Shown one piece after another: positions 34,249-43,246 of a stretch of DNA of 64,000 nt. Position 1 is the first letter of the stretch; each line of letters opens with the position of its first letter. Both the position numbers and the translations under genes were made by a program. Source of the DNA: Bhargavaea changchunensis (GTDB lineage Bacteria; Bacillota; Bacilli; Bacillales_A; Planococcaceae); assembly GCF_042665595.1 (NCBI RefSeq), contig NZ_JBHTCT010000031.1, positions 16,799 to 80,798 of the forward strand, in the 5' to 3' direction. The notes below the pieces were generated by a model. It was not told the DNA's origin. It made no database searches and saw only the letters and a list, made by a program, of their open reading frames with translations.

Positions 34249-36048
34249 TCACGAAATAGTAGTCTCTGAATCTATCGGGAACCGGATTCTTGCCGTAGTC
34301 CCCTTTCCTATCTCACTTTCAAACTCGATCGTCCCTCCATGCCGCTCCATAATCTTGAAACTCTTCATGAGACCCATGCCGGTGCCTTTTTCTTTGTTCG
34401 AGTAAAACGGTTCTCCGAGACGCGTCAGCCGTTCCTCCGGAATGCCGATGCCTTCATCCCGGACTTCGATGACAGGCCCGCCATCGTTGGTCCATGCCGA
34501 AATATTAATCGTGCCGCCATCCGGCATGGCTTCCAAAGAGTTTTTCACAAGGTTAATGATCACATGCTTGATTTCGTCTGTTTTGCAGACGGCCGGGAGC
34601 GGTCCTCCCTGAATTTTAAATCGAATCGTCGAATTATGCATACGTGCTTCCGCTTTTAACAGAGGGACAACTTCCGACAACACTTTTTCAAGATCAGCCG
34701 GTCTCATTTCATCTTCTTCATGAGGTTCAGCCAGCATCAGAAGCTCATTCACAATCAGTTCAATGCGTTCCAACTGATCCATGATGATCTCTGCGTAATC
34801 GCCGGCAGAACCGGTTTCGTCCAACAGCTGCATAAAGCCCTTCACGGCCGTAAGGGGATTTCTCACTTCATGGGCAATGCCGGCGGCCAGGTGACCGACC
34901 ATGCCGAGCTTTTCCCATTTCAGACTGATCTCTTCAGAGAATTTCTGCCTGGTGATGTCCTGAGTGAAACCGATCAGCCGCACAATCCGACCTTCGTCGT
35001 CATAAATCGGCACCGATTTAGTGCGCAGCCATTTCAGTCCCTTGCCCGGGACGATGACCCTGAAGTCCATCTCTCCGTTTGAATCAGGGTTGCAAAGCAC
35101 ATCCGCCATCTTTTCCCGATCGTCCGGATGGACATATTTCTGAAACGCGAAGGCATTGACGTAAATTTCGTTCAGCTCCACCTCGAACAGGCCTCTGATG
35201 GCGGGACTCAAGTATATAAAACGATTTCGGATATAGTCGTATTGTCCAACACCTAGGTCTGTATTCTCCATGATATCCACGATTAGCTGATCCCGATCTT
35301 TAATGATCCGCTCCTGAAGCTGTATCAGGGATTGAGTGGCTGCCGCGGACTCTTTGGAGATGAGCATGGCCGTTGTTCCGGCAAGGCGGCCATCACTGTC
35401 AAAAACCGGATAGGCCCGGATGCTGACCGGCACACGCGTACCATCCTTCTTCAGCCTTACAGTATCCAGGTTGATCTTTTTTTCTCCGGCGAGCAGGCGG
35501 GCCCGTGTCAGCTCGAACTCCTCTCGAAGATCATCTGGAACATATGGAAGAATTCCGCCCACAAGGTCTTCTTCTGTCCAGCCGTATTCCTTTGTAAATG
35601 CCGAGTTGATTTTCATGACTTCACCATTGGTGCATAAGAGAACACCCGCTTCTTCCATGTGTTCAAAAAACGGGCTGCTCCAGGCTGACTGAGGACTGGC
35701 CGGTGCCAGCTTCACGGGTGCTTTCCTAATGAGAATGGCTTGGAGCAAAACATGGTGGTCATCAATCCTCTTAAGCCGCTCCACATACATGGGTGACTGA
35801 GAATCGTCTTTTCTCCTTACAGAGAAAGGGACGAATTCAACGCCCGCATGCGCCTCGCGGATTCTTTCAAAGAGGAGCGGCAGATCCCGAAAATGAGCCA
35901 TGTCATGAACAGAGGGATCCAATGGCGAAGGAAGCCTTATGGATTCTTTTTCTCCGTTTGCAATCATGCAATAATACCCGCTTTCGATATGCAGTACAGC
36001 GTAGAGATATCCAGTGTTGTTTGATTGGAAAAGCTCTGTTTTCTCCAT
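34249..36048 (-). CDS. Cytosolic PAS sensor histidine kinase, sporulation-kinase-like
   Basis: Sensor kinase of about 599 residues without membrane helices. Two PAS domains lie near 125-235 and 255-370 (a PAC-type ending RLIGFTQDITRQKF), then the HisKA box MVGHLAAGIAHEVRNPLTAVKG in two parts with phospho-His at about 393, and an ATPase domain with NLVKNSLEAMPDGG, RDEGIGIPEERL and KGTGMGLMKSF. The H-box resembles KinA and KinE, which feed Spo0F, and no response regulator lies beside it. The start is uncertain: ATG at 36048 after AGCAGGT, or 36066. Confidence 0.88.
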   Translation of the reverse strand: MEKTELFQSNNTGYLYAVLHIESGYYCMIANGEKESIRLPSPLDPSVHDMAHFRDLPLLFERIREAHAGVEFVPFSVRRKDDSQSPMYVERLKRIDDHHVLLQAILIRKAPVKLAPASPQSAWSSPFFEHMEEAGVLLCTNGEVMKINSAFTKEYGWTEEDLVGGILPYVPDDLREEFELTRARLLAGEKKINLDTVRLKKDGTRVPVSIRAYPVFDSDGRLAGTTAMLISKESAAATQSLIQLQERIIKDRDQLIVDIMENTDLGVGQYDYIRNRFIYLSPAIRGLFEVELNEIYVNAFAFQKYVHPDDREKMADVLCNPDSNGEMDFRVIVPGKGLKWLRTKSVPIYDDEGRIVRLIGFTQDITRQKFSEEISLKWEKLGMVGHLAAGIAHEVRNPLTAVKGFMQLLDETGSAGDYAEIIMDQLERIELIVNELLMLAEPHEEDEMRPADLEKVLSEVVPLLKAEARMHNSTIRFKIQGGPLPAVCKTDEIKHVIINLVKNSLEAMPDGGTINISAWTNDGGPVIEVRDEGIGIPEERLTRLGEPFYSNKEKGTGMGLMKSFKIMERHGGTIEFESEIGKGTTARIRFPIDSETTIS

Positions 36049-36135
36049 TTTAATACCTGCTCTCATTAAGAAAGTTGAACCTTAAGTCTCCCTTCCCGAC
36101 CCAAAGCCTTACTATTCCGTCAAGTAGTTATGAAT

Positions 36136-36164
36136 ATTATACTAGTATTCTTTACTTTATTGAA
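36136..36164 (-). promoter_or_regulatory. Promoter of the PAS kinase gene
   Basis: TATAAT (36136-36141) on the minus strand has a weak -35, TTCAAT (36159-36164), at 17 bases, in an AT-rich gap. A weak -35 with a perfect -10 may indicate activator dependence. Confidence 0.5.
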
Positions 36165-36233
36165 GAATGATTATTTCAATCGACATATAGCATATTCTTT
36201 CTATCTCTTTAATCTTCCTTAGCTTAGCTATAC

Positions 36234-36908
36234 TCAGCAAAAAGGCACGATGAGTTCGGGACTATTGTTTTTCGGCGAGTTTACATCAGGCGACACTTCA
36301 TAAGCCTCCATCCTGTCCGCATTGTAAGGGACAAGCAACCGGCCCAGGGACATGGTGTCCCGGTTGTCCGGATTCAGCCACTCCGCTTCATCGGACTTAT
36401 CGAGAATCACGGGCATCCGGTCATGAATCGTTTCCATGAGCCGGTTCGGCCGGGTCGTAATGGCTGTGCAGGTGTGGACTTTTTCTCCGTCCGGTGATAT
36501 CCATGTCTCCCAAAGTCCCGCCATTCCGAAAACCGGTTCGTCCTTCAGCCTGATCCTCATCGGTCTACGGATGTCTTTTTCCCTCACCCATTCATAGAAC
36601 GAGTCTGCCGGAATGATGCAGCGGCGCCGCTCGAAAGCTTGCCTGAAACTTGGCTTTTCCGCCAGGGTCTCCGCCCGCGCATTGATCATCCGGCTGCCGA
36701 TTTTCAGATCTTTCGCCCACCTTGGAACGAGTCCCCAGCGCAGCTTGCCCATCCGGTTCTCCCTGCCGTCGCTGATCACGGCGACCACCTGCTGGGTCGG
36801 TGCGATGTTGTAGCTGGGACTGTAATCCGCCTCTTCAAATGACCTAGTGATTCCAAAGCGTTCGATCAGTTCTCCGTATGGGATATATAGCGTAAATCTT
36901 CCGCACAT
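36234..36908 (-). CDS. SRAP-domain abasic-site processing protein (YedK/HMCES family)
   Basis: Protein of 224 residues that covers the whole SRAP domain. It begins MCGRFTLY, so the catalytic Cys2 is exposed after removal of Met; in the family it forms a thiazolidine crosslink with abasic sites in single-stranded DNA. Other motifs are PSYNIAPTQ, the active-site Glu in PADSFYEWV, and the His in IHDRMPVIL. It is not next to lexA or SOS genes here, and may be a single-gene unit. Confidence 0.93.
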   Translation of the reverse strand: MCGRFTLYIPYGELIERFGITRSFEEADYSPSYNIAPTQQVVAVISDGRENRMGKLRWGLVPRWAKDLKIGSRMINARAETLAEKPSFRQAFERRRCIIPADSFYEWVREKDIRRPMRIRLKDEPVFGMAGLWETWISPDGEKVHTCTAITTRPNRLMETIHDRMPVILDKSDEAEWLNPDNRDTMSLGRLLVPYNADRMEAYEVSPDVNSPKNNSPELIVPFC

Positions 36909-37099
36909 ATCGGCACCTCTCTATGTGTTTTATACTTTTATACATAAAAAGAACATTCCACGCAACCGGCCAACTCCGTTGGAATGGCGGATAGAGCCAG
37001 GAAATTCCTGGTCTTGTTTAGCACGCCCTTCCAGGCAGCATCCGGTTCTTCCAACTGGCAGTATTGCAGGTGTTGCTGCCGCCCGAATGGGTGCACCAA

Positions 37100-37137
37100 A
37101 AAAGCCGCCGCTGCTTCCAATAATGGAAAGCGGCGGC
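37100..37137 (-). terminator. Terminator of trhO
   Basis: GCCGCCGCT pairs with AGCGGCGGC around a 16-base loop that itself contains TTCC/GGAA; on the minus strand TTTTTT follows. It fills part of the 260-base gap between trhO and the SRAP gene, in which no gene was found. Confidence 0.8.
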
Positions 37138-37167
37138 GACTTCTTTTCTTTTCTTTTCTCTTCTGAT

Positions 37168-38127
37168 TTATGCCTGTTGGGTTTTCAGTTCGTCCACTTT
37201 CTCCTGCCACTCCGCTTCGGTCATCCCTGTTTCAAGGAAGTAGCGGTTGCGCGGGTGCTCCCGGCACTCGTCTGAGCAGCTGCGGCGGAAAAGCAGTTCG
37301 TTTTCTTCGGATGCCAGGATTTTTTTGTTGCATTCAGGGTTTGCACAGTTTACATAGCGTTCACAAGGCGTCCCATCGAAGTGGTCGCGGCCTACGACAA
37401 CATGTTCAACTTGGTTGACCGGCACGGCGATCCGGTTGTCGAACACATAGCATTGGCCGTCCCACAGTTGCCCTTTTGCTACAGGGTCTTTTCCGTAGGT
37501 GACGATGCCCCCATGGAGATGCGCCACATCTTCAAAGCCTTCGCGCTTCAGCCAGCCGGTGAATTTCTCACAGCGGATGCCGCCCGTGCAGTAAGCCAGG
37601 ATCTTTTTGCCTTCAAATTTCTCACGGTTCTCGCGTACCCATTCCGGCAGCTCACGGAATGTTTCCACTTCCGGCCGGATGGCACCGCGGAAGTGGCCGA
37701 GGTCATATTCATAATCATTTCGCGCGTCGAGGACGACAACATCGTCACGCTGCATCTGCTCGAGGAACTCTGCCGGTTCCAGGTAATCGCCGGTCAGCTC
37801 GTTTGGATCCACGTCTTCTTCAAGGCTCAGGTTGACGATTTCCTGCCTGTATCGAACATGCATCTTCCGGAAAGCATGGCCTTCCGCTTCATCCACCTTG
37901 AATGCCATGTCGCCGAAACGCTCGTCGGCATGCATCGCATCCATGTATTTCTGTGTTTGTTCAACCGTGCCTGAGCACGTTCCGTTTATGCCTTCTGCAC
38001 CGATGAGGATGCGGCCCTTTAGTCCAAGTTCCTTGCAGAACTCAAGATGCTCCTGTGCGAAAGTTTCCGGGTCCTCGATCGGTACATATTTATAGTACAA
38101 GAGGATTCTGTGTGTGAATTTTCCCAT
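37168..38127 (-). CDS. trhO: tRNA uridine(34) hydroxylase TrhO (rhodanese family)
   Basis: Rhodanese-domain enzyme of 319 residues. In B. subtilis and E. coli TrhO hydroxylates U34 of some tRNAs, the first step to (m)cmo5U. An N-terminal ferredoxin-like domain (FTHRILLYYKYVPIEDPE, RILIGAEGINGT) is followed by the rhodanese domain at about 125-220 with C180 and C186 in AYCTGGIRCEKF. A C-terminal cysteine cluster (NCANPECNKK, CSDEC) may bind metal. The ATG at 38127 gives the usual family N terminus. Confidence 0.9.
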   Translation of the reverse strand: MGKFTHRILLYYKYVPIEDPETFAQEHLEFCKELGLKGRILIGAEGINGTCSGTVEQTQKYMDAMHADERFGDMAFKVDEAEGHAFRKMHVRYRQEIVNLSLEEDVDPNELTGDYLEPAEFLEQMQRDDVVVLDARNDYEYDLGHFRGAIRPEVETFRELPEWVRENREKFEGKKILAYCTGGIRCEKFTGWLKREGFEDVAHLHGGIVTYGKDPVAKGQLWDGQCYVFDNRIAVPVNQVEHVVVGRDHFDGTPCERYVNCANPECNKKILASEENELLFRRSCSDECREHPRNRYFLETGMTEAEWQEKVDELKTQQA

Positions 38128-38222
38128 AATCCGACACCATTCCCTTTCTCCTTTAAGATAAAAAATGCCACACACCAATATACCAAAAATAGCGCCGGAT
38201 GTGTAGCGGAAAACAACGGAAA

Positions 38223-38252
38223 ACAGGCCCGCCATAAAAAAGGCGTGCCTGT
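38223..38252 (-). terminator. Terminator after the 94-residue protein gene
   Basis: An 11-pair stem with one mismatch (ACAGGCACGCC with GGCGGGCCTGT on the minus strand), then TTTT. Confidence 0.7.
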
Positions 38253-38256
38253 TTCT

Positions 38257-38541
38257 TTAACGCTTCATTTCCCTGTATCTGCCGATGAACCAATCCGGCG
38301 GTTCTTCGGTCCGGAAAGCGAACACTCCCTCATCCGTATGGAGATACAGGAACCAGCATCGGCTTGCTGCCGGCCTTGCACTCATATCCCATACTTTCGA
38401 CAGCGGAAAATCCCTGTCGGAAGAGATGACGGCATCCCTTGTCAAAATAAGCTCGAATTCGACATCTTCCGTCCGCTGCTCCAGACGACGGATCGACCGT
38501 TCGGTCCGAATATAGCGGATCACCGCCTCACGATCCTTCAT
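38257..38541 (-). CDS. Hypothetical protein, 94 residues
   Basis: I do not recognise this protein. It is basic and soluble, with beta-like alternation in VEFELILTRDAVISSDRDF and SRCWFLYLHTDEGVFAF, ending in PPDWFIGRYREMKR; the pattern suggests a small beta-sandwich or PH-like fold. Its ATG overlaps the stop of the ferredoxin-NADP reductase gene by four bases, so it is translationally coupled to that gene and may act with it. A terminator follows 20 bases after its stop. Confidence 0.7.
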   Translation of the reverse strand: MKDREAVIRYIRTERSIRRLEQRTEDVEFELILTRDAVISSDRDFPLSKVWDMSARPAASRCWFLYLHTDEGVFAFRTEEPPDWFIGRYREMKR

Positions 38542-39530
38542 TTGAATACGGACGTGCTGTGGAGCGGCTGGACACGGGATTTTGGATCCAGATAGGCTTT
38601 CGCGTTGTTGACAGCGATAGGCGCCTCTCCGAGTCCGACAGCAATGAGTTTGACTTTGCCGTCGTAAGTGGTCACATCACCCGCGGCATAAATCCCCTCG
38701 ATGTTCGTTTCCATCTTGGTATTGACCACGATTGAATTTTTCTCCATTTCCAGTCCCCACTCTTTAAGTGGTCCGAGGGAAGAGACATTTCCATAGTTGA
38801 CGATGACGTGATCTGCGTGAAGGTTCGTTTCGTCGCCTTCCTTGCTGACCAGCACGACTTCATCCAGTTTGCCCTCTTCACCTTGAAGAATTTTGACATT
38901 GTGGGATGTCTTCACTTCCACAGTGGACTCATGAAGCTTGGTGACACTCGTCTCATGTGCCGTAAACCGTTCCCGGCGGTGGACAAGCGTCACTTTATCC
39001 GCAACTCCCTCAAGCATCAGTGCCCAGTCCAGAGCGGAGTCGCCTCCCCCGCATACGAGTACTTCCGTCCCCTTGAAGCTGGACAGGTCCTTGACACCGT
39101 AGTGCAGCGATTTCCCTTCAAAGGTCTCTGCTCCTGCGACATTCAGCTTGCGTGGCTGGAAGGCGCCGACACCTGCGGTAATCAGTACCGAACGCGAATA
39201 GTGGACGCCCTTATCCGTCTCGATGACAAACAGCTCGCCGTCCCGGTTCGCGGCCAAAACTGTCTCTCCGAGACAAATTTCCGGCTTGCCGTGTTGAGCC
39301 TGCTCGGCAAGATTCGCCACGAGATCTTTGGCAAGGATCTTCGGAAAGCCTCCGACATCATATATATATTTATCCGGATAAAGCTCCGAAAGCTGGCCGC
39401 CGAGCTGCGGAAGACTGTCGAGGATCTTGACTTTCATCTCCCGCATGCCGGCGTAAAATGAGGCGAAGAGTCCTGTAGGGCCTCCGCCGATAATCGTTAT
39501 ATCAAATACATCGTGTCCGTTTTCCAACAT
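38538..39530 (-). CDS. Ferredoxin-NADP reductase, thioredoxin-reductase type (YumC family)
   Basis: Homodimeric flavoenzyme of 330 residues that passes electrons between NADPH and ferredoxin or flavodoxin. The FAD fold is ITIIGGGPTGLFASFYAG near residue 10-28; the NADPH fold is VLVCGGGDSALDWAL near 155-170. The CxxC motif of thioredoxin reductases is absent, and the C-terminal extension (KSRVQPLHSTSVFK) is typical of the YumC type. AGGAG lies seven bases before the ATG. A 94-residue gene is coupled behind it. Confidence 0.93.
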   Translation of the reverse strand: MLENGHDVFDITIIGGGPTGLFASFYAGMREMKVKILDSLPQLGGQLSELYPDKYIYDVGGFPKILAKDLVANLAEQAQHGKPEICLGETVLAANRDGELFVIETDKGVHYSRSVLITAGVGAFQPRKLNVAGAETFEGKSLHYGVKDLSSFKGTEVLVCGGGDSALDWALMLEGVADKVTLVHRRERFTAHETSVTKLHESTVEVKTSHNVKILQGEEGKLDEVVLVSKEGDETNLHADHVIVNYGNVSSLGPLKEWGLEMEKNSIVVNTKMETNIEGIYAAGDVTTYDGKVKLIAVGLGEAPIAVNNAKAYLDPKSRVQPLHSTSVFK

Positions 39531-39710
39531 AGTTCACTCCTATTTTATATGCGGCTGAGAATTCTTTTCAGTTCACATTATAACGGTAACCCGCCCTTTG
39601 GAAAAGACATTGCTCCGACCTTATCCCGTGCATCGGCCTTTGCCTTGCTTTAAAATAAGAGTCGGTTGCATGACTATCGGAAAAATAACAGATGAAAGGT
39701 TGTTATTAGT

Positions 39711-40535
39711 GTGGGAAAGCGGGAGGACATCTTTGAGTATATCATCGGCAAGAAAGAAGAGCTGGCAGAAGAGTGGATTGAGCGAAGCACCGGCGACGGA
39801 GCCGATTCCGTCTTTCTTGCCGGAGACAAGGGCAAGTTGCACCTTCAGCATGATAAGCTGATTGAAACCGTGAGCCGTATTTTCATCGAGAGCAACGACG
39901 AGTTTAAGTTACATATCGATGAATGGTCGGAGTCAGTCGCCGCAGACTGGGTAAAGAGCGGTGTGACCATGCATGATACCATCTCACAGTTCCGTGTCAT
40001 CCGGACTGATTACTGGAACAGCGTGAAAAATTATATCCTTTCCGAAAAACAGGATTTCACCATTGAGGATGCCTTCTACTGGAGTAATCTGGTCAATGAC
40101 GCCTTTGACTTCATCACTGAGAATTTCGCGCGGCATTTTGAAGAGGCCCATAAGAATATCCTCTCATCCCAGCAGCAGATGATCACCGAACTGAGCAGTC
40201 CGGTCATCCCGGTCAAGCGCGGCATCGGTATTCTGCCTTTGGTTGGTGACATCGATACATACCGTGCCCGCATCATTCTCGAAACCGGTCTTGAACAGGC
40301 AGCCAAGCAAAAGCTCGACATGCTGTTCATCGATCTGTCGGCCGTGCCGATTGTCGATACGATGGTTGCCCATCAGTTGTTCCAGCTGATCGACGCGCTC
40401 CGGCTGATTGGCGTGGAAGCCATCCTGTCCGGCATCCGCCCGGAAATCGCACAGACTGCCGTCCAGCTCGGTATCGAATTCCGGGGCATCAAGACTCAGT
40501 CTACTCTTATGAATGCACTGGAACTCTATAGCTGA
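39711..40535 (+). CDS. RsbR-family stressosome protein with STAS domain (RsbRD-like)
   Basis: Protein of 274 residues. The N-terminal helical sensor part (1-150) resembles the RsbRD type; the linker ELSSPVIPV and a C-terminal STAS domain (about 165-274) follow, with VGDIDTYRA, VPIVDTMVAHQLFQL and GIRPEIAQTAVQLGI matching RsbR proteins. Such proteins build the stressosome that controls SigB through RsbT. No rsbS, rsbT or sigB is near. The start is GTG at 39711 with AAAGG seven to eight bases ahead. Confidence 0.9.
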   Translation: MGKREDIFEYIIGKKEELAEEWIERSTGDGADSVFLAGDKGKLHLQHDKLIETVSRIFIESNDEFKLHIDEWSESVAADWVKSGVTMHDTISQFRVIRTDYWNSVKNYILSEKQDFTIEDAFYWSNLVNDAFDFITENFARHFEEAHKNILSSQQQMITELSSPVIPVKRGIGILPLVGDIDTYRARIILETGLEQAAKQKLDMLFIDLSAVPIVDTMVAHQLFQLIDALRLIGVEAILSGIRPEIAQTAVQLGIEFRGIKTQSTLMNALELYS

Positions 40536-40549
40536 ACGGCACAAGCCTG

Positions 40550-40582
40550 CCCCTTCCCTACTGACCGGGAGGGGTTTTTTTA
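40550..40582 (+). terminator. Terminator of the rsbR-like gene
   Basis: CCCCTTCCC and GGGAGGGG arms around an eight-base loop, then a run of seven T and further T-rich sequence. Confidence 0.8.
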
Positions 40583-40666
40583 TTTTTTCTTAATCCTCTT
40601 ATTGCAAAATCTTCTGCATTCATCAAAAATGAGAAGGAAGACATTTCTCTAGAAGGAGTGGTTATA

Positions 40667-42364
40667 GTGGCCACATTCAAAGACTACGAATATAAGCGGC
40701 CGGATATGGAGTCACTCAAGGCGGAATGGAACAAGCACCTTGCCCGGTTCCGGGAAGCCGGTTCTGCAGACGGGCAGGATCAGGAAATCCGGGAACTGAA
40801 CCGGCTGGCAGATGACTTTTCCACAGCCTCCAATCTGGTGTACATCCGCTCCTCCATTGATACGAATGATGCCTATTATGAAGAGCAGAGGGACTACTTC
40901 AATGAAATCGGGCCAGAATTCGATGAGCTGAACACCTCCTTCTACAAGGAACTTGTATCAAGCCCGTTCCGGAAGGAGCTAGAAAAACGCTGGGGCACCC
41001 AACTGTTCACCATCGCCGACCAGAAAATCCGTTCATTCTCCGCTGAAGCGATCCCGCTTCTCCAGCAAGAAAACAAATTGGCCTCTGAATACGCAAAGCT
41101 GATTGCCTCGGCACAGATTGAGTTCGACGGAAAAACGCTCACACTTGCCCAGCTCGGACCTTATGCCCAATCGACAGATCGGGAGACACGAAAAGCTGCG
41201 AACGAAGCGAGATTTGGCTTTTTCGGCGAGCACAAAAATGAGTTTGACGGGATTTATCAGAAGCTGGTCGATGTCCGTCATCAGATCGCCAAGACGCTCG
41301 GCTACAAAGACTTCGTCGACGTCGGTTATCTGAGAATGAACCGGGTCGGCTACGACCGGGACATGGTGAAGAACTTCCGCGAACAGGTCAAGCAGCACAT
41401 CGTGCCTCTTGCTACCCGTCTGTACGAGCGGCAGGCTGGACGTATCGGAGTGGACCGGCTCACGTTCCACGATGAAGGACTCAACTTCGTCACCGGCAAT
41501 GCCGTTCCGAAGGGCGATCCGGACTGGATCATCGAAAACGGGAAAAAGATGTATGACGAACTTTCACCGGAAACCTCGGAGTTCTTCCGGTTTATGTTGG
41601 AGCGGGACCTGATGGATCTGATCGCCAAGAAAGGAAAAGAAGGCGGCGGATACTGTACGTTCATCGATAACTACGATTCCCCGTTTATCTTCTCGAATTT
41701 CAACGGAACATCCGATGATATCGACGTCCTCACCCATGAAGCCGGCCACGCATTCCAGGTCTACTCCAGCAGAGAGATCGGGGTGCCCGAGTATATCTGG
41801 CCGACCAGCGAAGCTGCCGAGATCCATTCGATGAGCATGGAGTTTTTCGCCTGGCCGTGGATGGAGCAATTCTTTGAGGAAGACACCGAGAAATATAAGT
41901 TCAGTCATTTGAGTTCGGCGTTGCTGTTCCTGCCGTACGGAGTGGCTGTCGATGAATTCCAGCATATCATCTATGAAAATCCTGAATTGACGGCTGATGA
42001 CAGGAAAGCCGCCTGGAAAAAACTCGAGTCCGAATATCTTCCGCATCGCGATTACGAAGGTCTCGAGTACCTTGAAGAGGGCGGATTCTGGCAGCGGCAG
42101 GCCCACATCTATGAAGTGCCGTTCTACTACATCGATTACTGCCTGGCGCAGATCTGCGCGCTTCAGTTTTGGAAACGGTCCAGGGAAGAACGTGATTCCG
42201 CCTGGAAGGATTACCTTCACCTTTGCCGGCTCGGCGGATCCCTGCCATTCACGGAACTTGTAAAAGAAGCCAATCTGCTGTCACCATTTGAGGATGGCTG
42301 CATCGAGTCGGTCATCGGACCAATAACCGAATGGCTGGATTCGGTTGATGACAGATCCCTCTGA
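40667..42364 (+). CDS. pepF: M3-family oligoendopeptidase F
   Basis: Cytosolic zinc endopeptidase of 565 residues that cuts short peptides. The zinc motif HEAGH is at residues 357-361 (DVLTHEAGHAFQVYSS) with the third ligand in EIHSMSMEFF about 25 residues later. SRLS/N-terminal helices and the DRETRKAANEARF segment are typical. The start was taken as GTG at 40667, eight bases after AAGGAG; an in-frame GTG at 40658 lies inside that site. It appears to be a single-gene unit. Confidence 0.93.
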   Translation: MATFKDYEYKRPDMESLKAEWNKHLARFREAGSADGQDQEIRELNRLADDFSTASNLVYIRSSIDTNDAYYEEQRDYFNEIGPEFDELNTSFYKELVSSPFRKELEKRWGTQLFTIADQKIRSFSAEAIPLLQQENKLASEYAKLIASAQIEFDGKTLTLAQLGPYAQSTDRETRKAANEARFGFFGEHKNEFDGIYQKLVDVRHQIAKTLGYKDFVDVGYLRMNRVGYDRDMVKNFREQVKQHIVPLATRLYERQAGRIGVDRLTFHDEGLNFVTGNAVPKGDPDWIIENGKKMYDELSPETSEFFRFMLERDLMDLIAKKGKEGGGYCTFIDNYDSPFIFSNFNGTSDDIDVLTHEAGHAFQVYSSREIGVPEYIWPTSEAAEIHSMSMEFFAWPWMEQFFEEDTEKYKFSHLSSALLFLPYGVAVDEFQHIIYENPELTADDRKAAWKKLESEYLPHRDYEGLEYLEEGGFWQRQAHIYEVPFYYIDYCLAQICALQFWKRSREERDSAWKDYLHLCRLGGSLPFTELVKEANLLSPFEDGCIESVIGPITEWLDSVDDRSL

Positions 42365-42399
42365 GTGATTAATCACCTCAGCCAAATTAATAACAATCA

Positions 42400-42453
42400 G
42401 CGAGCAACAGGAGTCTGGACGCGGTAGCGACGGATCTTCCAGTTGCTCGTTTT
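42400..42453 (+). terminator. Putative terminator of pepF
   Basis: CGAGCAAC (42401-42408) and GTTGCTCG (42442-42449) form an eight-pair stem with partly paired interior, followed by TTTTC. The remaining gap to 42608 holds no recognisable gene. Confidence 0.5.
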
Positions 42454-42608
42454 CTCATGCCTGTCTTCTCCTCCGAGAAAATCGCTGTTACTTTCCGGCA
42501 TGTCGTAAGCATCATTTCTTTTAAAAAACATCCGATTCCATTGCAAAAATGGGTATAACTCCTTCATGGGGCAAATGGCGCTTTACATGAGATCTTAGGA
42601 GGGATTGA

Positions 42609-43229
42609 ATGTTCGAACGAAAAAAGAACGATCCGTTTTTTGAACTGTTGGCCAAGATATCGGTCAATGTCCAGCAAGCCACTCATTACGCAGATGAATT
42701 CCGGATCAGGTCATTGGATGATTTGCCGGAAATCAGTACCACGATGAAAAAGTATGAAACAGATGGCGATGATCTGATTCATGAACTGATTGTCATGCTG
42801 AACAAATCATTTATGACTCCTATTGAACGGGAAGATATCCTGGCGCTTGCAAACAGCATGGACAATGTCTTGGATGGTATTGAAGAATGCATCGCACACT
42901 TTGACATGTTTGCGCTGGCGGAGATAGATGAGTCGATGAATACATTTATCAGTTATATCAGGCAAAGCACTGACGAAATCGTCAAAGCGATGGAAAAGCT
43001 GAAGCACAAAAACCTGACAGGGATGCACGAACATGCCGTGCTGATTAAAGACTACGAGAGCAAATGTGATGAAGTGCTCCGCTCCTCCATCAAAGAACTA
43101 TTCAAGAACGAAAAAGATCCGATCCGCATCATTCAATTCAAAGACATATACGAACAGCTTGAAGATATTGCAGACGAGTGCCAGAACGTGGCCAACACGA
43201 TAGAAACCATTATTATGCGCAATGCATAA
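42609..43229 (+). CDS. DUF47-family phosphate transport accessory protein (YkaA-like)
   Basis: PhoU-like all-helical protein of 206 residues. Family features are the N-terminal FERKKNDPFFELLAKIS, acidic patches such as YETDGDDLIHELI and the C-terminal IRIIQFKDIYEQLEDIADECQNVANTIE, where Asp and Glu residues probably bind metal. Members are usually paired with Pit-type carriers and are thought to restrain or tune phosphate uptake. Here it lies 17 bases before pit, on the same strand. Confidence 0.92.
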   Translation: MFERKKNDPFFELLAKISVNVQQATHYADEFRIRSLDDLPEISTTMKKYETDGDDLIHELIVMLNKSFMTPIEREDILALANSMDNVLDGIEECIAHFDMFALAEIDESMNTFISYIRQSTDEIVKAMEKLKHKNLTGMHEHAVLIKDYESKCDEVLRSSIKELFKNEKDPIRIIQFKDIYEQLEDIADECQNVANTIETIIMRNA

Positions 43230-43246
43230 GGACTGGAGGTCGGCGT

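Noticed and set aside
36984..37166. 60-codon plus-strand frame rich in Cys
   Set aside because: It runs through the trhO terminator hairpin and has no ribosome binding site.
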